DNA of 64,000 bases from Siniperca chuatsi (taxonomy: Eukaryota > Chordata > Actinopteri > Centrarchiformes > Sinipercidae): NCBI RefSeq assembly GCF_020085105.1, contig NC_058051.1, positions 524,001 to 588,000 of the forward strand, written 5' to 3'. Of this stretch, positions 56,886 through 64,000 are shown one piece after another (within the stretch, counting starts at the first letter, position 1; the number at the start of each line of letters is the position of its first letter). The position numbers and the translations under genes are program-made. Below the pieces are notes generated by a model. It worked only from the letters and a program-made list of their open reading frames with translations. It was not told the DNA's origin and did not search any database.

Positions 56886-58294
56886 ATCGTGGGTCTCACT
56901 GTGCTGCTGGAGTATACTGACTGACGGCAGCAAGTCACTGGACAAAAATATCATTTATTGATTCCTTGGCTTTAGTTCTCTGTCTCTGCCTATAGTGTAA
57001 CTGGGGGCCTTGATCAATCATGATAGATACCGTTAATAAGGTCACAACATGTGAACAGCAGCAGGTGTGTGTGATTGTGACTGCTGCCAGTGCAGACTGC
57101 TCTTCACGCCAGAGAGAAAACAGTAGACTCGGAGCTTAAACCAGCTGGCGGGTCCCGCAGTGACGCGTGTGTGTTGGATTATTACATGTGATTAATAAAT
57201 GGAGGCGTATCTGCTCCGTGAGACAGGCGAGTGATGGACGTCAAAAAACGCTTCGAAGAACACTTTCTCTCGCTCCTTAATATCGCGGCACAGGGAGGAC
57301 CGGAGACACGTGGAGTGAAGTCTAAGCCTCGCAGCTCAGCCAGCGACTCACAAGCCACAACACATACTGTCTGCTGATGGTGGCTGGTGCCACCTGAAGT
57401 CCCCGACCTGAAGTCCCCGACCTGAAGTCCCCGACCTGAAGTCCCCGACCTGAAGTCCCCGACCTGAAGTCCCCGACCTGAAGTCCCCGACCTCAAGTCC
57501 CCGACCTGAAGTCCCCGACCTGAAGTCCCCGACCTGAAGTCCCCGACCTCGACTGGGTGGTGGGGGCCGGGCCTGGTCACAGCTTGCCGCTGGTTTCAGT
57601 TGGTTTCGATGAACAAATAGACACAGACAGAAACTAAACCAGTTTGAGGGTCATTAACGTCCATCGCAGTCTGTCTCCGTCAGCCTCACGTTAGACAGAC
57701 AGACAACCAATCACAGGACAAGGACACCCATGTGACTTTGACACTCACTGCCAGCAGCAGACATGAAGGGCTGCAGGGGTTATTACCCAGGATGCAACAG
57801 TGAAGCCAGCTCAGCGCCGTTGACGTGACTGGATGGCTGCGTGTGCTCTCCATGGTGCTGAAAACTGAGCGTTTTACATTCGTTCAAACAGAAATACCAA
57901 CAACTGTTAAAGAAATGCTGTCTGACCGCTCATCAGTCATATTTATCCTGCTTTGGATTAATATTATTGAACTGATCGGTCACAGCAGTCATCTCCTGCG
58001 CTCTGCCCCCACCATGTTTACCCCGTGGCTTTGTGTTGGGAAACGTGATCCTGCGAGTGATTCAATCTGGCAGACATTCAGTCTTCATGATGAAAATACG
58101 GTTTGAAAATAACCGTAATTATCCTCTAATCTAAATGTGCCTTTTCTTCTGTTATGTCTATTTATTCATGATGTGCTGCAACTGCCGGTGTCTTCTGTCA
58201 TTGTCAGATGTCACTGTGTTGAATGTAAGAAGTGACCATTTGTTGAAGGTCATTTCAGGAATGTTGCATGATTATATTCATTAGCATTATTATC
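56886..58294. other. Spacer between nppb and the MITE
   Basis: Apart from the 14-bp array nothing recognisable was seen. Confidence 0.5.
57393..57549. repeat. 14-bp minisatellite (CCTGAAGTCCCCGA), about 11 copies
   Basis: Head-to-tail copies with one CTCAAG variant, in the nppa-nppb spacer. Confidence 0.97.
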
Positions 58295-58316
58295 TGTGTG
58301 TGTGTGTGTGTGTGTG
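58295..58316. repeat. (GT)11 microsatellite
   Basis: Short GT run just beyond the nppb poly(A) signal. Confidence 0.95.
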
Positions 58317-58361
58317 GTGATGCTGAAACAACACTGGCTCAATGATGTGCAGTTGTAAACA

Positions 58362-58367
58362 TTTATT
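58362..58367 (-). terminator. nppb poly(A) signal
   Basis: AATAAA on the minus strand, 170 bp after the stop. Confidence 0.7.
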
Positions 58368-58535
58368 AAAACAGTCAACAGTATATAAAGAACAGTCTTA
58401 CATCCATTTTAAATAAATATGCTTGTAAGCCGGAAATAATTTTCAATAAATATTAGTAAATAAATAGGATTCAAATAAAAATATCTTTTGGTAGAGACGT
58501 TGCAGTTCCAGAAATTAGATGGTAAGACTTCATCT
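58362..58535 (-). promoter_or_regulatory. nppb 3'UTR with AU-rich elements
   Basis: The sense strand contains clustered ATTTA words (TATTTATTTA near 58465-58475, ATATTTATTG near 58448-58457) before the poly(A) signal. Such elements destabilise BNP mRNA in mammals. Confidence 0.7.
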
Positions 58536-58546
58536 TCACTTTGGAT
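58536..58546 (-). CDS. nppb: nppb exon 3 coding part (NPK, stop)
   Basis: Acceptor CTTCTCTTGCAG then ATCCAAAGTGA. With the last A of exon 2 this reads Asn-Pro-Lys-stop, the usual fish BNP tail. Confidence 0.92.
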
Positions 58547-59683
58547 CTGCAAGAGAAGAAGAAAACAACAACATCAACTGTGTTATTAGGACTATTCAGA
58601 TGTTCTCATTAATTTCATTAATGGTACATTTGTATGATTTAAATTCATGTGACACTAAACTATATAATTCTGCATGAAGGTGGAAATCCATGTGGAGCTA
58701 TCTGCGGTATATTATTATATTATTATAAAGACCTTCCGACACCAGCGGAGCCTACAGCTGCTGTGACCGTAACGTACTGTATCTGCCGACGGTGTTGCAC
58801 CCCAGGGAGCTCATGGAGCCGATTCTGTCCATCCGCCGGCCGAAGCAGCCAGAGGACTTCCTGGACGAGTCGTTGCGGACGCTCTTCAGGTTCTTGGCTG
58901 AGAGAAGCTCCCGGATCGCCGCCTCGTCCAGTCCAGTTTGGGGCTGCGGTCCTGCTGCCTCCTCTGTGTTCAGGCTGTCCAGACCGTCCCTCTCTGCAGG
59001 GACTGTCTGGTCCACCTCCGTCTGCTCTGAAACAGACTCCTCTAGTCTCTGAAGGAGCACCTGCAACGTCCACATAAACATTAGGCTACGTCTTACATAT
59101 TAAAAATAAACATTTAATTATTGCATTGAGGACATACATTTACAGAAGGGACGCTCAGACATGTCTGGTAGCACTTTGTGATGCATCAGAAGCAGACTGT
59201 ACGACCATCAGAAGCGTCCTTGATCTTTTCTTACAGTTTAGGCCCCAAATAAACATTGTCAGGCAAAATGTTAACGTTGTTTACTGCAGCATTAATGATT
59301 TATTACGTACTCAGCACAGTTATTATTATTCGCGTAGAGCACCAATTTAACTTCAGTAACCACAGATCAGATCACAGAGTCCCGCTGGATCACATAAGGT
59401 CCCAAAGGTCCAGACAGGAAGCTGCTTTATACAAAACAATCCCAACTAAAGTTAGATACTGCAAATGAAATGAGACGTTTGTCCTGTCTTGCTGCTCCAC
59501 ATTGCTTAAAATGGCAGACCCATGGTGGAGCCCTGGATCTCCAACTTTCCCAAGCCAAGTTTCAGATTCACTCACCTTTAAGATGTCCATGTCAGTGTCA
59601 GTCAAGCTGATGGGATATGTGCTGAACAGCTGCAGGTTCAGGATGAGGAGGAGGCCGCAGAGGGGAAGGGAAGACCGATGCAT
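58536..59683 (-). CDS. nppb: nppb, B-type natriuretic peptide precursor, three exons
   Basis: Coding exons 59683-59576, 59060-58778 and 58546-58536 sum to 402 nt (133 aa plus TGA). Signal peptide: MHRSSLPLCGLLLILNLQLF. The pro-segment opens VLLQRLEESVSEQTEVDQTV. The mature ring CFGRRMDRIGSMSSLGC carries all conserved ring residues, and the tail reads NTVGRYNPK. I took the ATG at 59683 because the upstream in-frame ATG at 59767 lies only about 20 bp below the TATA box, at or before the likely transcription start, and would bury the signal peptide. BNP is a heart hormone of volume balance, retained in most teleosts. It lies 5' to the nppa-like gene on the same strand, as in mammals. Confidence 0.96.
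58778..59060 (-). CDS. nppb: nppb exon 2 (prohormone and ring)
   Basis: 283 nt from VLLQRLEES through NDSSRKSSGCFGRRMDRIG to GRY plus one base. Donor TACA|GTACGT. Confidence 0.96.
59576..59683 (-). CDS. nppb: nppb exon 1
   Basis: 36 codons covering the signal peptide and STYPISLTDTDMDILK. Donor AAAG|GTGAGT, phase 0. Confidence 0.94.
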
Positions 59684-59783
59684 GATTCTCTGAGTTCCTG
59701 CTGCTCGTGGATGGTTGGATGCTCTTTGGCGTCTTTGCCTGGTAGCTGTTTGGATGCTGGAACCCACAGCAGGACCTTCTGCT

Positions 59784-59791
59784 CTTTTATA
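59784..59791 (-). promoter_or_regulatory. nppb TATA box
   Basis: TATAAAAG on the minus strand, about 100 bp upstream of the chosen ATG. Confidence 0.88.
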
Positions 59792-59832
59792 CTTCAGCTT
59801 GACACACGTAGGTATGCCAGGAATTGGACTGG

Positions 59833-59857
59833 CATTCCTGACACCTGATTCTGATAA
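59833..59857. promoter_or_regulatory. Candidate M-CAT and GATA elements of nppb
   Basis: CATTCCT (59833-59839) is a perfect M-CAT core and GATAA (59853-59857) a GATA core, 40-70 bp upstream of TATA. Both element types drive mammalian BNP promoters. Confidence 0.55.
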
Positions 59858-59859
59858 CA

Positions 59860-61012
59860 GGAGCTGTCGGAAACTGCTCCTTTTAAAGCGTTGTCTCTTA
59901 GATATGGGTCATTCGTTTGACATAGCTGCTTCCATATGCTACTTTGTTTGAGAAACATACTCCAACCCCCCTCACCACACATTGTTGTCACTGAGCTACA
60001 GGAAGTAGTAACCTAACAGACAGTCTGACAGTGTTACTAAATCGAGGTGTGTACGTGATGGTGGTAGGGTAGCCGGCTGCTTAGAGAGACCAGTCTTCAG
60101 TGGGAGGAGCCAAATTCAGACTGCCACTCCAGTGAAGACGTGGACGCTTGCATCTTTCTCGAGGACTCTGCAGTCCTCAGCACCAGCTCTCAGCTCTATT
60201 ATAGTCTGTCTTACATATCAATTGTAAAAATATGAAAGCAGCACTAATCAATATTCATATATTAGCAATGAATCAAATGACTAATGTCTATAATGTGGAA
60301 GGTGACAAACACACAGAGAGTTATCACTAAACTCCTCTCAGCTCCACGGAGCGCTTTAGCCTCTTTCAGCTCCTTGTTTTGGTTCAGTCCTCGGCTCTCA
60401 TCGCCCGGTTTCCAGCAGCTGTTTCCAGACGTAACGCGGCTGAACTCGAGCCGCTCGGCAGCAAACAGCAAAGTCAGAGCAGCTGCTGAACATAGCGGAG
60501 CATCTAGCTGCTAAAAAGCCAGATGTTTCCCTCAGCAGCTGCTGGAGACCAAACACAGAGCTGACAGAGAGAAGAGACTGACGTCCATCTGAGACACAGA
60601 CACGCCTCCTGATGAGCGTCATGTGACTCTGACACGCCTCCTGATGAAGCGACTCTGTAGCTGCTACAACTGTTTGCCAACACATTCAGCTTAGCAACTG
60701 TATGAGGTGGTTATATGTCGCTGATATGATACAGCTTCTTCTGCTGCCACCAAGTGGCCAAAGATCAGTGACTGCAGGTGTGAAAGAGGTTGTATTTAGT
60801 CCTGTTTCACAGATATTCAGCTCCAGAAATGTCATCGTCACTTCATGCATCTGTCTGTCTGTCTTTCACAGTGAAATATCTACACCAACATGGAGGAGTG
60901 CTGTGAATTTTGAATCTAACTCATGGTGCCCAGAGGATGATCCTGATGTTGGTGATCCCCTGATTTTTCAGCTAGCGCCACCATCAGGTTTCCACCAGTT
61001 CTACACTTAGAG
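59860..61012. other. Spacer upstream of nppb
   Basis: No gene recognised. It contains the repeat at 60236-60690 and a GATCCTCTGACTTTTC-family fragment at 60890-61010. Confidence 0.55.
60236..60690. repeat. Teleost interspersed repeat (GCACTAATCAATATTC family)
   Basis: GCACTAATCAATATTC at the start recurs at 35646. Inside, AGCCAGATGTTTCCCTCAGC and GGAGACCAAACACAGAGCTG are characteristic of a common fish repeat. No coding content. Confidence 0.65.
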
Positions 61013-62361
61013 TCGTGGTCAACATGTTTTTATAAGGAAGAAAAAAGGTCTTAATGTCAGAAATATCAGAAATATGAGAAATGCTCCTTTTCCTTGAGGG
61101 GCGTGTCCCGGTCTGTGTTTGATTGACAGCAGCTGGCAGCCATAGGGAGCGAGAGACAAAGTAAACAAACGTGTAGCTACATGTCATGTGCAGCTAATTA
61201 GCCAACTAGCCTGCAAACTGACGTTAGCAGTTCACTCCAGACGTGCGTTCACGTCTGTAAGTCAGATAAGAAGGAGACGTTAGCATGAAGCTAATGAGGT
61301 TGTTGCTCAGAGTCTGTGGCTCTTGTGTAGCAGGCTGCTGATTGGCTCAGTCTGACAACAATGCTGACATCACTGCTTTATGCAAGATCTGATTGGCTGT
61401 ATGGAAATGAGGTCTCTATCTACGAAGGCGGATAGAACTGTAAAAACAACCAGGGGCGCCATCATGACACCAAACTATAGAAAATATAGATTTCTCCCTT
61501 TTGGTTTCTGATATTTTCTCGGAGGAGGACACAGGAAGTGATTTTCAGATACACGTTGCTGTAGCAGACAGAACACAGCGTATGGCGTTTGGCCTTTGCG
61601 TTGATATGGCGTTTGGCCTTTGCGTTGGTATGGTATGGCGTTTGGCCTTTGCATTGGTATGGTATGGCGTTTGGCCTTTGCATTGGTATGGTATGGCGTT
61701 TGGCCTTTGCATTGGTATGGCGTTTGGCCTTTGCGTTGGTATGGTATGGCGTTTGGCCTTTGCATTGGTATGGCGTTTGGCCTTTGCGTTGGTATGGCGT
61801 TTGGCCTTTGCATTGGTATGGCGTTTGGCCTTTGCGTTGGTATGGTATGGCGTTTGGCGCTGCGTTGGTATGGCGTTTTGGCGCTGCGTTGGTATGGCGT
61901 TTGGCCTTTGCATTGGTATGGTATGGCGTTTGGCCTTTGCGTTGATATGGCGTTTGGCCTTTGCGTTGGTATGGTATGGCGTTTGGCCTTTGCATTGGTA
62001 TGGTATGGCGTTTGGCCTTTGCATTGGTATGGCGTTTGGCCTTTGCGTTGGTATGGTATGGCGTTTGGCCTTTGCATTGGTATGGCGTTTGGCCTTTGCG
62101 TTGGTATGGTATGGCGTTTGGCCTTTGCATTGGTATGGCGTTTGGCCTTTGCGTTGGTATGGTATGGCGTTTGGCCTTTGCGTTGGTATGGCGTTTGGCC
62201 TTTGCGTTGGTATGGCGTTTGGCCTTTGCGTTGGTATGGCGTTTGGCCTTTGCGTTGGTATGGCGTTTGCGTTGCGGCTCTTCTGCTGTTCATATGAGCG
62301 TCGCTGTCGAGCCGCGGCGGCAGGCTGCGAATGTTTTTCCTCTGCACAGCACAGCGAGGTG
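61013..62361 (-). mobile_element. Minisatellite-bearing repeat element, copy B (inverted)
   Basis: Reverse-complement relative of 47702-49033 with the same ends. Relative to A it lacks about 110 bp of the 5' arm and about 120 bp of the 3' arm next to the array, but has about 320 bp (61052-61375) that A lacks. The tandem array is 61577-62276. Confidence 0.8.
61577..62276. repeat. 24/29-bp minisatellite inside copy B
   Basis: Same units as copy A in reverse orientation, about 26 copies. Many carry GCATTGG where A has GCGTTGG. Two adjacent units near 61855-61885 have TTGGCGCTGCG instead of TTGGCCTTTGCG. Confidence 0.95.
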
Positions 62362-62764
62362 AAGTTGCTTACCTTGATAACATGTTGGCGCGCTTGCCGA
62401 AAACCACAGTAGGAGTGTGGGGCTGGCAGGGCGTGGTTATCCCCTGCTGTAGTGGAAACACGTCATCGACCCGGGCCCAGGGAAACACCCGATCTGAACA
62501 GATCTTCATGTCAGACGGAGTGACCCTTTAATACCTCAGGAGCAGCCCACCAGCTAAATGTTAGCTAAATATACAGTGTGTAGCTAAACCTGACTTGAAT
62601 GCACTATAATTGCATGTTACATTACATGCATGAGACTTAATACCTACAACCTAAAGAGTTCTAATGTTTGTCAGTGCATCCGGATTCATTTCATAGGCAG
62701 ATCCAACATGTTACCCACCTGCTTTATTTGAGACATCAGTGTAAACAGTGATGTCTAAGCTGCA

Positions 62765-63256
62765 GGTGGGAGAAGTACTCACGCCATTTACTTAAGTACT
62801 AATACCACAACGTAAAAATACTCCACTGGTCCAGCTAGTTTGAACTACTTAAATACACATATGTGTTCCAGTGATGGCGACAAAGTGCTGCAGCACACAT
62901 CTGCTTTCATCTTTTGGATATTTCTCTAATCTTTGCTGTTATAACCTCAATAAATCAGATTAAACCTGGTGAGAAGTTTAGAGGGGAAATGTCTCTTCGG
63001 TGGAAATAACTGCGACGTCTGAAACATGACAGGACACACACACAGGTTGGGAGCCACTGGTTCAATCTAACTGTATTTTACAAGCTTGTCATATGTTATC
63101 TAACCAGTAAGTAACCAGATGAATGCACTGCCATACAGCATTTCCCTCTGAGATGTAAAGAGTAAAAGTGTAAAGTAGCATGAAATGGAAGCACTTAAGT
63201 AAAGTACAAGTACCTCAGATTTGTACTTCAGTTCAGTAAATGAGTAAATGTCCTTT
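62765..63256. repeat. Teleost interspersed repeat (AGTACTTAAGTA-rich)
   Basis: GGGAGAAGTACTCACGCCAT, TTACTTAAGTACTAATACC and AAAAATACTCCACTGG at one end, and AAGTAAAGTACAAGTACCTC near the other, are typical of an abundant fish repeat. Confidence 0.6.
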
Positions 63257-64000
63257 TGAAAGGTAAGAAAGTTGCTTTGGAAACCTTTTTTCCTCTGATT
63301 CATTGTACGCTTTGCCATTATGAAGTGATTTTTATAATGCAGAATGAGTTTAAAGCTTATTTTTGTAACCAGCTGGTGGGAAGAGTGATGCTGCAACTGA
63401 ACCAGACATCCTCGCACGTTTGGACCTGAGCCGAGCTTTACGCGCAGATCTGTGCGTAAAGCTCGGGCTGTTTGGTTCAGCAGCCTTTTCCTACAGGACA
63501 GTAAATCCCAGTTAGAGCCGAAGACACGCTGCTGGCGGGTCCCGTGCTCCTGCAGAACCAGATCCCGCACGTGCCGCGTCTCTGCAACATGAAGACTTGA
63601 CGGTGCCGGTGTTAGCTGGCACCGGAGGCTCGTTATGTTTACTAACCCCGGGGCAGATCATCTGCTTGCTGTGCCCGCGGACACACCGTGTGAGCATGAG
63701 TAAACACACTGGACGGTAACGTGTCAAAATTAAATAATAATAAACTCCATTGGAGTTAAATGTTCCCGTCCAACACACCGGTTTATTTAACGTCCCCTCT
63801 GAACGGGAGCCGATTCAACCACAGACTCAGCTGTTGTGCAAAATCATTATTTTACTACAATACAAACAATTACAAGGCAGCTCTACGTCATCCAACAAGA
63901 ACATAATAAATAATAAATACATTTACAATCGTTTATTATTGAACAGCTCACATGTGAAAAAGGAAACCAGAGTTCTGAGAACAGCAGAGAGGAGGGACCG
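63257..64000. other. Right-edge spacer
   Basis: GC-richer around 63380-63680, with two inverted repeats (63431-63466 and 63601-63624). No gene could be recognised. Confidence 0.5.
63431..63466. repeat. 36-bp near-perfect palindrome
   Basis: Arms CCGAGCTTTACGC and GCGTAAAGCTCGG flank a centre containing CAGATCTG. Only one base pair (G/T at 63444/63453) breaks full symmetry. Confidence 0.97.

Noticed and set aside
58723..59073. Other frames over the nppb exon 2 region, on both strands
   Set aside because: They are shadows of the conserved BNP frame and carry no peptide ring.
59684..59767. N-terminal extension of nppb from the ATG at 59767
   Set aside because: It lies at about the transcription start expected from the TATA box at 59784-59791 and would bury the signal peptide internally.

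Overview
This window is vertebrate nuclear DNA, most likely from a ray-finned (perciform-like) teleost. The evidence is short exons with GT-AG introns, gene sequences closest to fish orthologues, a fish-type ANP/BNP gene pair, and many teleost interspersed repeats and microsatellites. Nothing looks bacterial or viral, and no rRNA, tRNA or CRISPR was seen. All four genes I can support lie on the minus strand, so transcription runs right to left. Long open frames on either strand inside repeats are artefacts.

Right to left: (1) 63.9-59.8 kb is intergenic, with a repeat-rich block, a 36-bp near-perfect palindrome and copy B of a minisatellite-bearing element. (2) 59.8-58.4 kb is nppb (B-type natriuretic peptide), complete in three exons with TATA box, AU-rich 3'UTR and poly(A) signal. 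(3) 54.7-51.75 kb is an nppa-like (ANP-type) gene, also complete in three exons, the third coding only Gly plus stop. (4) 49.0-47.7 kb is copy A of the element, inverted relative to copy B, so the two copies bracket the peptide genes. (5) 46.6-17.3 kb is arhgef10l (Rho GEF 10-like). I rebuilt 27 coding exons whose phases all match, giving a 4,005-nt CDS (1,334 aa). (6) 10.6-0.85 kb holds the first six coding exons of igsf21 (about 349 aa). Its 3' exons lie beyond the left edge. A 3.5-kb pyrimidine-rich minisatellite (10.74-14.22 kb) sits just upstream of its start codon.

The genes are not one pathway. igsf21 is a neuronal synaptic adhesion protein, arhgef10l a Rho activator, and nppa/nppb are cardiac hormones. 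igsf21 and arhgef10l are also close neighbours in mammals (human 1p36.13). The ANP/BNP pair sits on the same human arm but several Mb away, so its position beside arhgef10l is a fish-lineage arrangement or rearrangement. All gene models come from reading by eye; no alignment or database search was run.
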